Assembly: GCA_015179125.1 (NCBI GenBank)
Contig: WHVA01000247.1
Location: 62,001-126,000 of the forward strand
DNA: 64,000 bases
Direction: 5' to 3'
DNA from: Gautieria morchelliformis
Lineage: Eukaryota; Basidiomycota; Agaricomycetes; Gomphales; Gomphaceae
The stretch's first letter is position 1. Each line of letters starts with the position of its first letter. The notes under the pieces were generated by a model that saw only the letters and a list, made by a program, of their open reading frames with translations, did no database searches and was not told the DNA's origin. Positions 22,654-35,542 of the stretch are shown here, piece by piece. Made by a program: the position numbers and the translations under genes.

Positions 22654-23190
22654 GTTATTCTGCAGTCAGATAATTGCCTTTGATACGTGATTTCCTTCGC
22701 TCTACTTAGCACAGTAAGTTCAGCAGAATCTCTGTTTCTCTGCTTTCCGCCTTCTGACCCAACTTCCAACCTCAATTTACTGTGATACTTTCCAACTTCT
22801 GACTTATGATCCAAAATATTTAGGATAATAGTTCATTGAGGGCACAACACATAAGTTGAAGCCACTGTCCTTTCTAGTTCTGACTTCCGGAAATCACAAC
22901 ATGTAACAATGAGAGGTGAAGACAAGAGGTAAAGACTCACAAGTGAACTCCCAGCCCTTTCTTAGAAATAGCAGTCTAGAAAGGGAGGTTCTGGATGATC
23001 ACAATGTGGCAAGGTAGTGCACAAGGTAGACATATGATAATTGAACTAGAGTATATACATGCAAATGCAAACTACTTATACTGAAGATATGGGAGGTATC
23101 AGTGAATAGGAGAGAGGCCCTGATGGGTTGGGACAATACTGGAGGTGTGGAGATATGAAACAACAGAGAGGGACTCTTTTGCACTCCGAC

Positions 23191-23712
23191 CACCACTATG
23201 GGTCACAACTTAGAGTTCTTATGTTCCTGGAATAGGTACCCTCCTAGCTACACTCGTAAAACACTCCTTACATATGAGATACTGTAGGGGAATGGCTGTT
23301 CAACCAGCCAAGGAAGGTTGCTCAACCAGCCCTAGCTAGTTCTTTTCTAAACTCTTGACAAACATGTAAAACCACCTCTGGAGAATTAAAAGTCCTTGTA
23401 TGCTATTTATAATACTGGGGAAAGCCTATTCAAACATTCCTCTATTTTTCTAGTATTTCTCCCTATTTTTCCGAGGCTTCAGTGACCCAAACTGCCTTAT
23501 TTCTGCCCTTGCAGAGTTGTGTGTCCACATACACCCACAACTCTGTCATGGACCTTCAATTTCAAACTCCGCCGGACACCTCGGCGGTTGCCCTATTTTC
23601 GGACCTAGGGTTACCTAAGCACCCTCAGGTCCATCAGGATGGCTCTCTCAGTATTTCCAGCTGAGATCCAAACAATTGCTATTTGCAGCCTGTTTGGCTA
23701 CACCAAACAGTG
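23191..23712. other. Unclassified stretch
   Basis: Contains a TATA-like ATTTATAATA near 23403 and a short frame with ATG at 23549 (38 codons, beginning MDLQFQTPPD). It may be the edge of another retroelement. I cannot classify it. Confidence 0.35.
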
Positions 23713-24182
23713 TGTTGGTATGAGTGCAGTAGACTAGAGATGAAGGAGCTCAGTTAATGGACAATTCACTGAGCATGTATTGCTACTGTACCTAGAGACG
23801 AAGGAGCTATAGACATAGTATAAGCTACCGCATGTCTTGGTACACAGAAACAGTACATACCTCAGTGAATGGACAATTCACTGAGGTACAACTAACTATT
23901 GTCCAAATAATATACTGCCACGGTTGAGCATGACCGTGGTGTTGGGGTTATCAGGGATAAGCTAGAATGCAGGGTCGGGGGGAGGTCGGGCAGGGGGTTG
24001 TTCCATGTCAGCAGCCTCGGGCATATGCCCGAGGCCATATATAATACAACGTCTTAGTTAGCAGCACATCAGTGAACTGCCTTGTTCGCTGAGGTGCGTA
24101 CTCTTTTCTATCCACGTCTAGATACAGAAAGGCATACTACATTACAGCTTCTAGTATCTAGCTACTGTGCATAACTGCTACA
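23713..24182 (+). repeat. Probable 5' LTR of copia-A
   Basis: Runs from TGTTGGTATGAG to GCTACA and is followed at once by GGTTATGGGCCC, the same junction as in copia-2 (CTACA then GGGTTATGGGCCC). It contains a perfect hairpin at 23860-23886 with 11-bp arms CCTCAGTGAAT. No matching second LTR is in the window. Confidence 0.65.
23860..23886. repeat. CTCAGTGA hairpin in copia-A LTR
   Basis: Perfect inverted repeat, arms CCTCAGTGAAT and complement, 5-nt loop. Related hairpins occur in other copia LTRs here (43264-43298, 48020-48054, 63309-63338). Confidence 0.8.
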
Positions 24183-26081
24183 GGTTATGGGCCCGCAGAG
24201 CCCACCATGCCATCCTCCAACTCGAAGTTCATTCGCCACCCCAAAGCTGGCTTGGGACGGCATGAACTGGGTGACTTGGAAAAGTCAGACGCTAGCTCTA
24301 ATAAATGGGCTTTTAACTATGATGGATTGGGGCTGCTTAAGGTATATCTCAACTGCGGCCTTGTGGGTCCTGCGTATTGAGTGGACGCTCGGGGTCGGAA
24401 GCGATGGGAGTGAGTGACAGGGTCATAGTGTACAAATGTCCCTGTGGTATGTGCCGCCTTTAACCAGGGTCGGCTGTGAGTACTACGGAGGGACTCAGAC
24501 AATGGAGAGCACGTGGATGGACAGATACAATTCTGTCTACTGCTTTGTTACATGGGATAGCTACTTTATATGATCTGAAGTATCACTAACTGGAAGATAT
24601 TGTGGTCGGTGTGGGGCAGGAAGAAATGGTGAATGTACGGGCGAACAATCGGTGGGGTGTGCGGGGATAGATGCCCGGGGTTGGAGTCGAGTCATGGGGC
24701 TGATGCGTAGCTAAGCGTACATGTATATACTTGCAATCTGAGTGGAGTGCATGGAGGTGGGGTGAGAGAATGGGAATGGGTCGTGGGGTGAGTGTCAGTC
24801 GGGAAAAGGGAGTGGGGAAATCGGGCGATGCGCATGTATGCGCACGGCGTCGGTCCAGGGCTGTTGATGTGTTTCGGGTTTCATAACACTAGCTACACTA
24901 GCAACGACTTGGGGTAAAGGGGACCGGTCACATCTCCCCAACGCTCCCTACTTACCCGGTCAGCCATGTCTTGACGGAGAAGGAGGAGGAGGAGTTAGAG
25001 GAGCTAGAAAAATGCTGGGATGACTATCACCAGTGCGAGGCAACTATCAAGGCACAGATTTTCACTACTGTGCCTGACAGTGTCCTCATTGAGGTATGGA
25101 ACCTAGACACCGCAAAGGAAGTCTGGGACGCCGTGTGCACGAAGCACGAGGCGAAGGCCCTCACCGTCAAAGTTGACATGCGTCGATGGATGTATGAAAT
25201 GAAATGTGAGGATGACGCAAATGTCTGCACTCACCTAGAGTCGCTCATGAAAATGCACGAACAACTTGCGAGCATGAATGCGGCACTCACTGACGACGAT
25301 CTAGTCACCATTATCCTTGGTTCGCTCCCAAAGTCCTACCGCCCACTGATAAACGCCATCACGATGTCTGCAACGCACACGAAGGCTAGACTGGAACTCG
25401 ATCAGGTGGTAGAGACACTGATTGACAAGTTAGAACAACTTACCATTGAAGAACACCAATTGAAAGCGGGCGAGAATGCACTTGCAGCAGCGAAGGGCCA
25501 CGGAAAATCACAGCCTTGCAGTGGTACCTCCAACAGCACCAAGACCGACGTTGAATGTGGGAACTGCAGGAAAAAGGGGCATAAGAAGGCGGACTGCCGT
25601 TCTAAGGCCAAGAAGAAGGATAAGAAGGAAGGTGACACTGACAAGAAGGGAGGTGACTCGGCGAACATAGCGACAGGAGGTGAGGAATTCGCCTTCACAA
25701 CAATGTTCTCCGGGACCACGCTTGCACTGGGAACGAGCCTGTTGACAGGCCGTGAGGTCGATGTCTACGATTCAGGCGTGTCAGGACATATGTCACCAGA
25801 CCGGCACTAGTTTATTACCTTCAAAGAGATTGCGCTGCGCGCGATCAATGCCACAGACAAGACGATATTCCAGGCTACCGGGATAGGGAATATGGGGATA
25901 GGGATTCCCAACGGGAAAACAACGATGCATGTTACCTTAAGAGATGTGCTGTATTATCCGGATCTGGCATTCACGTTGATATCCCTGACACGCTGCGATA
26001 CGGCTGGTTACTCGGTCCTCTTGAAGGACCGACAGTGCCTAATTCAAGACGCGAGAGGGGCGCTGCTGGGGCAGGTCCCAC
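24183..26081 (+). mobile_element. Ty1/copia element copia-A, gag to protease
   Basis: Gag begins at ATG 24187 and its main open part is 24971-25810. It contains a UBN2-type Gag region, a CCHC zinc knuckle (CGNCRKKGHKKADC) and a protease motif DSGVSGHMS. A gag-pre-integrase stretch follows up to 26081, where LTR-D cuts the element. The stretch 24418-24960 is not recognisably coding. Broken and incomplete, lacking the integrase to RNase H part; the family is close to copia-1. Confidence 0.85.
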
Positions 26082-26900
26082 TTGTCAAGATTGTTTTTTA
26101 GGCGATAATATCGTGTATTAGTGAACACAGTGAATGCCCGAATAACTTGTGTGAATAAGTATGCCGTTCGGCGAAGAGGGTGAACCAATAAATGTTCACA
26201 AGATAAGAGGGCTGCCCGAATGGAGCTTGCCCTATCTACAGTCGTAGCAAAATAGCCCGTGACACTTGATGATGCAACGTGCAAGATATCTTGGAAAGGT
26301 TGTCTAAGTATTGACAATCCTTTTGCCGGTGAAGGTGCCCCTTCGGAGCCCTTTGCCGACAGCACAGAAAATAGTTCGAAGGCTAAGGTAATGAAGATGA
26401 AGTATGATAACTCACCAGTGATGCCTAAGTCCTCTTCTGGTTGAAGATAGAAAACTACAGGAGAAGGCTCAAGACGATGATCACAGCGAGGTCAAGTTTG
26501 CACAAGATGGATGGATGTATGACAATTGAACTGGGGAATATACATGCGAATGTAAACTACTTATATTGAATGCTCGTAAGGTATCAGCGAATAGGAAAGA
26601 GGCCGTTGTGAGTCAGGGTTGGATAGGGGTGCACAGTCATGCTACAAACTAGATGTAATAAACATACAATAGAGTGGGGGAGGAGTGCGAACATGAAACG
26701 ACGGAGAGTAAAGGGGGTGAAGGCACTTATGTATGGAACCATGTCTTGGGACCTGCATACATGCTGCCCTGCACGGACTCTTCGTCTACTGGGTTGATCC
26801 CACACGACCTACGGGTGGGACGTCCCGCGAATGCATCCTGGCCATATGAACACCCAAAGGGGTTGGATCAAGAAGCTGATGGGGCCAGTGACAAGTCATC

Positions 26901-27298
26901 TGTCAGGGTTCATGCATTGCCTTCCACAAGTTTCTATTTCCTTCCATGAGTTTCCGTCACCTTCTGCCAGTTTCCATAACCTTCCGTCAGTTTCCGTAAC
27001 CTTCCGTAACCTTCTATGAGTTTCTATCATCTTCCACGAGTTTCCACAACCTTCTACAAGTTTCCGCCTCCCCTATTATGTAAACCTTGCCAGCACTATA
27101 AGACTGTAGCCAGTGTGGTGGCGTTTCCTCAGCTTAATCTCTGAGGATACCCACTACACAGGCAAGTCCACATGTATCTATCGTTGGTAGACTTATAAAC
27201 TGAGGATACCCACTACACAGTTGTTATTGTCCTTGTATCGGCCACTATCTCCTTGAGTATCTTTAGGTTGTGGCTTCGTCATTAGTGTTGCCCTCACA
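26901..27298 (+). repeat. gypsy-E 5' LTR
   Basis: 398 bp, TGTCAGGGTTCATG...GCCCTCACA. It is 81 bp shorter than the 3' LTR because it has about four fewer copies of an internal 20-bp repeat. Confidence 0.9.
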
Positions 27299-30200
27299 GA
27301 AGATCAAGCTCATAGGACGACCCCACACACTTTTCTTAACCAACCTTCATCTCAGCCTATGGCAGACCAACTCCTGGAGGCATACTGGAACTCCTTGGGT
27401 GAACATGGCCCATTTCTTCGAGGCCTCCTTTCCAGCCAAGCGCAGCAGCTGCAGCAACTTCAACTGCAGAACCAGGAGCTGCACAATCAGATTGTTAACG
27501 TTCATGACCACTTAGCCAATGCTGCCACCAATGCTGCTGTTGCTGCTGCTCAAGCCCTTGTGCCCTCAGTACCTCACAGTGTCCCTCCATCTACTAGCTC
27601 TATCAAAGCAGCAGAACCGGAGAAGTTCAATGGAGACCGTGCAGAGACTGAAGGGTTTATCAGGTCTATCAAGTTGTCCATCACCGTACAGCCAGCATCC
27701 TTCCCAGATGAGCACACAAAGATCCTATATGCTCTTTCCTTCATGACAGGAGGCTCTGTGGAGATATGGGCAACACCTATGGACATTGACTCATCCCGCT
27801 GCCGCACCGAAACATGGACCTGCTACAACTGTAAGAGACCTGGTCACATTTCACCAGACTGTCCTGAACCTCGCAAGCCACGAATCCGTGCAAACCTCAC
27901 AGAGGCAGACATTGCAGCAATTATCTCTAAATCTGTAGCAGCGGCAATGGAGGAACACAAACAGAAGGTAGAAGCCCCTGTCCAAGAGGAGGGAAAGGGT
28001 TTTTAGGCCAGTCAGTGGTGAAAGACATGCCCCGTTCAACGAATCGGTTTTCAGTTCTCAAAACATGTACAATAGGGATCACAGGCGATATGATGCATCC
28101 TTCTCCTACCCCTGATCGAACTGAAACTAAACCAGCCATGCCAAAAACCCAACCCATCGCTCCAGTTGCTAATGCAAACCTTCCAATCCCTCTATATGTC
28201 CGTACTGCTGACCTCTGCTGATGCACCAAAGTACTTCTCAAGGTCCACTCCATTGACACAGAGCATCCACTTGCAATTGACTCCCTCCTTGACAGTGGTG
28301 CTACAGGGATGTTCATCAATGTGGAGTTTGTAAGGGAACACAGACTTCGGACCTGTCCCCTACCCCGTGCCATCCCCATCTACAATATTGATGGTACCCC
28401 AAATGAGGCTGGTTCAATCAAGGAAGAAGTCAACCTCATTTGCACCTTTGGGGATCATACGGAACGTGCCACATTCTCTGTCACAAGCCTTGGACGACTT
28501 GCCATCATTCTTGGTCACACATGGCTTGTTGAACACAACCCAGAAGTTAACTGGCATACAGGAGATGTGAAGATGACACGCTGTCCCAAGTCATGTGGGG
28601 GCAGACCTGTTGTCAGAGGGCCCACAGTCGAAACTGTTCCAGAAGAGAGTGTAAATCAAGAGGAGGTTCCCATACAGCACACCCGCTTCCTACTTGAGGA
28701 AGGAGACAGGACCTTTGTCATCTTTGTGAATGAGAGTCCTGAAATGATTGGTGCAGGCCGGACTGTCTCCCAACAGCTTGCTGAACGGGCCAGCAAGTCT
28801 GCACCAGTCAGATCCTTCGAGGACCTTGTCCCTAAACCATACCAGGAGTTCAAGGATGTGTTTTCTAAGGAGTCATTTGACCAACTGCCTCCTCGAAAGC
28901 CCTGGGGCCATGCGAGTGAGCTCACTCCAGGTGCACAACCCTTCAGCACAAAGGTTTACCCAATGTCACCGGTTGAGCCAAGGGAACTGGATAACTTCCT
29001 TGAGGAGAACCTGAAGCGCCATTGTATCCGTCCTTCCAAATCACCTATGGCATCTCCAGTCTTCTTTGTGAAGAAAAAGGACGGCAGTCTTAGATGTGTG
29101 CAAGACTACCGGAAGCTCAATGATATAACAATCAAGAATGCCTATCCTTTGCCCCTTGTTCCAGACATCATAAGATTGCTGCTGGAAGGGCTAAATACTT
29201 CACAAAGCTTGACATTTGCTGGGGATATAATAATGTACGCATAAAAGAGGGAGATGAGTGGAAGGCAGCCTTTCAGACAAATAGGGGCCTGTATGAACCT
29301 CTAGTCATGTTCTTTGGACTCACGACAGCCCAGCAACCTTCCAGATGATGATGAATGACATCTTCAAGAGTCTCATAGATGAAGGGGTTGTGGTGGTGTT
29401 CATGGATGACATTCTCATCTTCACAGAGTTTCTTGAAGAACATCGTAGGATTGTACGACGTGTCCTTGAAATCCTCCAGGCCAACAACCTGTGCCTCAAA
29501 CCTGAAAAATGCCTATTTGAGCAACTAGAGGTGGAGTATCTTGGCCTCATCCTCTCTTAAGGGCAGGTTGCCATGGACCCAGTCAAGGTTGCAGGAGTGC
29601 AGGACTGGCCAATACCACGTAATGTCACTGAAGTCAAATCATTCCTTGGTTTCATCAACTTCTACCGTCGATTTGTGGAAGACTTCTCACACATTGCAAA
29701 TCCCCTCAACCAGTTGACAAAACAAGATGCCCAATGGTCTTGGGATCCGAATGGCCCAGAGCAAGCGTCCTTTGACAATCTCAAACTCCTCATCACCTCA
29801 ACACCGATCCTTGTCCTCCCTGATCAAGACAAACATTTCTGTATTGAAACAGATGCATCAGCCTATGCCACAGGAGCAGTACTGTCCCAGCTATGTGATG
29901 ATGGCAAATGGCGGCCTGTGGGGTTTGTCTCCAAAAGCCTCAATGATGCTGAACGCAACTATGCCATCCATGACAAGGAGCTTCTTTCTGTGATTCGGGG
30001 ATTAGAGGAATGGCGCCACATCTTAGAGGGAACGAAGCACAAGATTGAGATTCTCAATGACCATCAGAATCTCACCTACTTCTGCACTGCACAACCTGAA
30101 CCGTCATCAAGCATGCTGGTCACTCTACCTCTCTCGCTTTGATTTTGAGCTGATCCATCGTCCTGGTTGTCATTCAGCCAAGCCTGATGCACTCTCATGA

Positions 30201-30321
30201 TGCATGGATCATAAGCGGGGGGAGGAAGACAACCAAAATCAAGTCTTACTTACCCCTGACTTGTTCCACATCAAGGCAAATCCCCCAGAGGCTGGCACGC
30301 AGTTAGTCCCAGGTGAAGGTG

Positions 30322-30991
30322 TGTTACGTATCGAGATTTCCACTAACTCGGAACTGGAAAGGACAGCGGCTTCAACTTATAGGTTGCACCCCCAATGAAC
30401 TATCGTCCTAAGTATTTCGGAACTGAGTCGGAAGTCGGAAAGTACTGAACCAAAGGTTGGTCGGAACTTGAGTTGGAACTGAGGCGAAGGCGGAAGACTG
30501 AGATCTTTCTAAACTCGCTGTGCTAAGAACAGGAGATGGAGCGAAGGAAATCAAGTATCGAAGGTGATTATCTGATTGCAGAATAACAGACATACATGAG
30601 GGGGTTTTTATACAAAGCGCAGAACAACAAGTAATGATATGGTACTAAGCAAATTCCGGAGTAAGCGGAAGTCGAGTACAATGTGTGGGAACTAACTATT
30701 GGGAACAATGGGACTACAAGGGGGGTTCAGAGTAAGATAGAACAATGGCAAAGAACAAGGGGTTGGGAAAACATATCTGACAACGAACTGCAAGGGTGAC
30801 CGGATATATGGTTTTGATGAACGATGAAGCGGGTCCGGTGGGTCCGAGTAATAGAGTTGAAAGAACAAAGGAATAGAACAATGGGCGGAATGTCGGAAGT
30901 ATCGGAGGGCGGAATGTGTTGCGGAAATATCGGAGGGGCGGAAGGTGTGGCGGAACTGAGGGTCGGAAGTCGGAAATGAACGGTCGTAACA
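30322..30991 (+). mobile_element. Solo LTR-B in gypsy-E
   Basis: TGTTACGTATCG...GGTCGTAACA, 670 bp, with a perfect 5-bp duplication AGGTG (30317-30321, 30992-30996). Confidence 0.93.
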
Positions 30992-32695
30992 AGGTGATGC
31001 TTTCCTCAATCGAGTAAGGAACTGTGTAGACTGGGATGAAAAGGTTGTCAAGGCTTTCAAAGAACTGGGCACCTCTGGAAATTTATGAGGAGAAGAGTGG
31101 TCTGAACAGGATGGGCTTGTCCTCTATCACAACAAAGTGTACGTGCCGCTTGATGCAAAACTATGACATGACATAGTGAAAGCGCACCATGACATGCCTC
31201 TCACTGGTCACCCTGGTCGTTGGAGAACTACTGAACTAGTTGCTTGGAGTTACTGGTGGCCTGGGATGGGACCTTACATCGCAAAATACGTGAAGGCCTG
31301 TGACCTGTGCAACCGGACAAAAACCTTCCCTGCTTCTTCCATTGGCAAGCTTCTACCAAACCGTATCCCAGACCGTAGATGGCAGGTTATGTCTGTTGAC
31401 TTGATCATAGAACTGCCTACCAGTCATGGCTATGATGCTCTCCTTGTTGTTGTCGATCGCCTCTCAAAGCGTGCACATGTCATTCCCACCACTTCAGATG
31501 TAACTTCGGTGGGAGTCGCCCGACTCTTCCGTGATCATGTTTGGAAACTTCATGGGCTCCCTGAAGAAATCATCAGTGATCGAGGCACACAGTTCATCTC
31601 CCAGTTCATGCGTGAGCTGAACAAACTTCTTGGTGTCAAAGTCGCTGCCTCTACTGCTTATCACCCCCAAACTGATGGACAGACTGAAAGGGTTAATCAG
31701 GAGATTGAGCAATACCTTTGACTATTCATCAACCAGCATCAGGATGATTGGTTCGAATGGATATCCTTGGCCGAGTTTGCCTATAACAACCGAATCCATG
31801 CCTCAACCCAGACTACACCCTTCATGTTGGACAGTGGCCAACATCCAAGGCTGGGACTGGAACCAGTCTGGGAAACTCGACTTGAGGCCCTGGATGAGTT
31901 CACAACGCGGATGGAAGTGGCCACAAGAGAAGCTCGTGCAGCCCTGTCCAAGGCAGCAGAGGACATGGCACGCTTCTATGACGTGCACCATAAAGCAGCC
32001 CCAGTTTATAAGCTTGGTGACAAGGTTTGGCTCAATGCACAAAACATCACAACCACTTGCACAATGAAGAAGCTAGACCACAAGTGGCTAGGCCCCTACA
32101 CTGTTAATAAGGTGGTCTCACAAAATGCCTATGGTCTAAATCTTCCTGCATCCTTTGGTAGCACACATCCAGTGTTCTCTGTCGTCCTGCTTCGGCCATA
32201 TGAAGATGACCCAATTCTTGAACGTCATGCCCCTCCACCCCCCCCCCCCCCCTGTCATATGGGATGGAGCCGAAGAATATGAAGTTGAAAGGATTCTAGA
32301 CAGCAGGATGTTCCATGGAAGGTTGGAGTATTTTGTGTGCTGGAAGGGCTATGGAACTGCCGATGATCTCTGGCTACCAGCGAAAGGTGTCTCTGGGGCA
32401 AAGCGACTCATTAAGGAATTTCACACACAGAACCCAGAGGCACCTCAGCGTATCTCAGCAGCCACATACATGTCCCTCCCCTTCCAGAGATTTCAGAACT
32501 TCACAGAACCTTCCAGGCAAACTCTCTTCGACTGGACAGCAGGCAGGGCTTCTACTCATAATGTCAAGGGTCCAGAACCCCAAAGATTAGTGATATCAGC
32601 CTCCGCCTAACCAATTCATTCCGATAAGCTATATATCCCCTCTCCACCTGTGACCGCTCACTTCCACTGCATTGACCCCACCACATCCATCAACC

Positions 32696-32992
32696 ATGTC
32701 CTCGCCCACCATTGAGCTTGTTGCCCTCCCCAGCTTCACCCAAAACCTCTCTGACCTGCCAAACATGTCACGTGTCGATCCCACCCTCCTGCACTTCTCC
32801 GGCTTCTCGTCATCCAGAGCAGCCAGTGAAGCCAAGCTACAACGGATGCTTGACTGCCATGCTCTCGACGTCGCATGGTCTTCAAAGTGGTCCGTCAGCT
32901 CTGAGGACCTCACACCAGCGAAGAGTCAGGCACCCACTCGCCCTGCACTTGCATTCCTCAGACCCCGACACAGACAAGAGAACACGTACTGT
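32696..32992 (+). other. Extra frame between integrase and 3' LTR of gypsy-E
   Basis: A frame of about 99 codons starting MSSPTIELVALPSF follows the chromodomain. It is hydrophilic, without a recognised domain, and is cut by repeat F at 32990. A coding-like stretch at about 34040-34230, before the polypurine tract, might belong to the same region. Most chromoviruses have no gene at this place; this could be an accessory frame, captured host sequence, or chance. Confidence 0.4.
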
Positions 32993-33831
32993 TAGAATAA
33001 ATGGATAGCTATATCAAACATTATTCTAAGGTTTATATAATCGTCTAACTGAGCTAACATCTGGGAGAAATGATCCATGCACCAGTCACAGTGCCTGCCC
33101 TGGAAAGCAGGCACCTGGGCCCTGGTCAGAAGAAATATTGCTATGGGACTAATAGTCCCATACAGGACATCGGACACGATGGAGATTACAGTATACAGTC
33201 CTATCTATGGACGTACTGAATAGCTACCTCAGGAGAGAGGTACAGAGATGGCAAATGCCTTGCCAAGGCTGCTGTAGGCACACAGCACAGGACACACAAG
33301 TTTTCTATTCTATTCTATTCCCCTGACCAACTCCACTGATTACGAGCTGTATTACATGTTGAAAGGGGCTTTGTACATTGCTCCAAGGTCCCAGCTTAGA
33401 TACTTGTCAGTAGGACAAGTATCCCCATCATTGTTCCTGCTCCACAGCTGTATGCAGCCTGTGGAGCATTTCCACATTAACCTGACCCATTATATCACTA
33501 TCTTGAACACTGGTAGTCACTACTATTTTAGTATAAGTAGCTACCATAAATGTATGAACAAAACATCCAGAATATCATCCAGAACAATCCAGAATTGCTG
33601 TTTCACCTCCTGAAGTAACTGTAGACTTGTTTGATAGCTACAGAGCTTATTTCTTGATAGATTTCTCTAATTCTTTGTTGAGAGTCTACTATAACCGGCT
33701 ACACTATACTGTTCCGAAAGCGAAAGCTTCGGACCCCTTGTTCCTCTGTTCTCACCTGTTTCTTCCTCGACTCGGTCACGTGACCTACATCAATCAGTGA
33801 TGCACTCGCCCCACAGAGCTTAGTCAGCTCA
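32990..33831 (+). repeat. Repeat F, diverged copy in gypsy-E
   Basis: Starts TGTTAGAATAAATGG and ends CTTAGTCAGCTCA, with shared blocks such as GAAAGGGGCTTTGTA and GTAGACTTGTTTGATAGCTA. No clean duplication seen. Confidence 0.7.
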
Positions 33832-34243
33832 CGCATATACCGTGCACAGGGGTGCACGAAGAGTCCCCACTCCCTGAGTCATCAAATATATCAATTCTGA
33901 TATATCTGATCTATTATTCCTAAAACGTACTATGTCGGCGACCCTGTCTTCCTCAACAATGGCACCCCCCCTTGTGGAACCCCATACACTTTCGAAGGCT
34001 GGGTGGGGCATGTTTCCGTAACATGACAGGAGAGCGACTATGTCGAGCAAGGTTCTGAGGGCTGCACTTGCCCATGGACCCCAATCCCCCTGAGCTCATC
34101 ATTGACCTGCGCTACCAGGGGGGGAAGGGCCAGGAGAGATGGTGGTCCCGCCTGTGGCATACTTGGAAACGATGTCTCGGTGGATGTTGGGGGCTAGGTG
34201 GCAGCTGTGCTTGTCGGGACGACAAGCATTGAGAGGGGGGTGA

Positions 34244-34722
34244 TGTCAGGGTTCATGTGTTTCCTTCCACAAGTTTCTATTTCCTTCCATGAGTTTCCAT
34301 CACCTTCCATCAGTTTCCATAACATTCCGTCAGTTTCCGTAACCTTCCATCAGTTTCCATCACCTTCCATCAGTTTCCGTCACCTTCCATCAGTTTCCGT
34401 CACCTTCCATCAGTTTCTGTCACCTTCCGTAACCTTCTATGAGTTTCTATCATCTTCCACAAGTTTCCACAACCTTCCACAAGTTTCCGCCTCCCCTATT
34501 ATGTAAACCTTGCCAGCACTATAAGACTGTAGCCAGTGTGGTGGCATTTCCTCAGCTTAATCTCTGAGGATACCCACTACACAGGCAAGTCCACATGTAT
34601 CTATCGTTGGTAGACTTATAAACTGAGGATACCCACTACACAGTTGGTTATTGTCCTTGTATCGGCCACTATCTCCTTGAGTATCTTTAGGTTGTGGCTT
34701 TGTCATTAGTGTTGCCCTCACA
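34244..34722 (+). repeat. gypsy-E 3' LTR with internal 20-bp tandem repeats
   Basis: 479 bp. About 34300-34440 consists of tandem units close to CACCTTCCATCAGTTTCCGT. Same ends as the 5' LTR, followed by the duplication CCATC. Confidence 0.9.
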
Positions 34723-35171
34723 CCATCATACTAAGTAGGGGACGTTGATCATGTTTGATGGCGTGCCTGCTGGCATCAGCGAATAGTTGTTCGGCGAATG
34801 TGACAAAGGGCGAACAGAGAGGACATAGGGGAGGAGTGGTCGAAGTGAGGGGTGAAACCAAGTGAACACGGGAGGAGTGGTGAAAGGGGAAATGGGGATA
34901 ACTAGGTGTAGGAAGTACACGAGTCGTGACAATCCGATCATAGGAACAACATTGAAAGGGGGTTGAGCAGAGGAGGTGATAGGGCCAGTGATGAACCACA
35001 AAGCTGGTCCAAGGATGCCGATCGCGCTTTGATGGCATGGCTATGGTGAATGGCGCGAATAGCGAAGATCAGTTGCCGAACCCGGTGAAGGGTGATCGGG
35101 GTGAACACGGAGATGGAGTGCGGCATGGGAAGACAGAGCAACTGAGTATAGGAAATAAACGCGTCATGACA

Positions 35172-35542
35172 CCCATATGTGTTTGTCTGCCATGGAAATT
35201 CATCACAAAATGGGGCACATCTCACAGAAGTCCCTACAACATCTACTCAATCATGGCATGGTATTGGGCATTGAACTGAGCTCCACAGACAATAGAATTG
35301 TCTGTGAAGCGTGCATTCAAGCCAAGATTGCACGCAAACCTCTTCCTCAAGAACTCAGAGACTGAACATCAAAATTCGGCGACAGAATTTATTCTGATGT
35401 CTGGGGACCTGCAAGGCACCTCATGATCGATACAAAGTCATACTATGTCTCTTTTATCGATGACTACTCAAGGGAATCAGTGATCTATCTCATGGCGAAC
35501 AAATCGGAAGCATGTTCAAAATACAAGCTCTATGAGGCTTTG
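35172..35542 (+). mobile_element. copia-2 fragment between two LTR-D copies
   Basis: Encodes the zinc-binding and early integrase region, nearly identical in protein to copia-2 (MCLSAMEIH...KMGHISQKS). It is 371 bp, bounded at both ends exactly by LTR-D termini, and broken. Confidence 0.85.

Larger units (their letters stand above)
20596..22908 (-). mobile_element. Solo LTR-B, itself holding two insertions
   Basis: Reads TGTTACGACC...CATGTAACA and is the reverse complement of LTR-B copies at 30322 and 57464. A perfect 5-bp duplication ATGAG flanks it (20591-20595, 22909-22913). Without the nested LTR-D and the 406-bp insert it is about 630 bp, the normal LTR-B size. Confidence 0.9.
20300..23190 (+). 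mobile_element. Diverged LTR-D relative, split by LTR-B
   Basis: The left part (about 20300-20595) and right part (22914-23190) line up with successive parts of LTR-D, for example GGTGAAGGTGCTCCTTC on the left and ATGATAATTGAACT on the right. They are separated by the LTR-B insertion. Outer ends are approximate and it is much older than the other D copies. Confidence 0.65.
26901..34722 (+). mobile_element. Ty3/gypsy chromovirus gypsy-E
   Basis: Complete in outline: 5' LTR 26901-27298, Gag with a CCHC knuckle (27359-28006), aspartyl protease with DSGATG near 28290, reverse transcriptase with an FMDD box near 29400, RNase H near 29850, integrase (HHCC and DDE parts, 31176-31721), chromodomain (about 32270-32430), an extra frame (32696-32992), polypurine tract GAGAGGGGGG just before the 3' LTR at 34244-34722. 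Target duplication TCATC/CCATC (one mismatch) within LTR-D. It holds a nested solo LTR-B and a repeat F copy. It is broken in several places and not recent. Confidence 0.92.
26082..35171 (+). mobile_element. LTR-D copy split by gypsy-E; flanks do not match
   Basis: LTR-D sequence runs 26082-26900 and continues at 34723-35171, ending GTCATGACA. The interruption is the gypsy-E insertion. Outer flanks are CCACT and CCCAT rather than a duplication; the left neighbour is copia-A and the right neighbour is copia-2 sequence. This suggests the LTR is a recombinant of two insertions. Confidence 0.85.
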
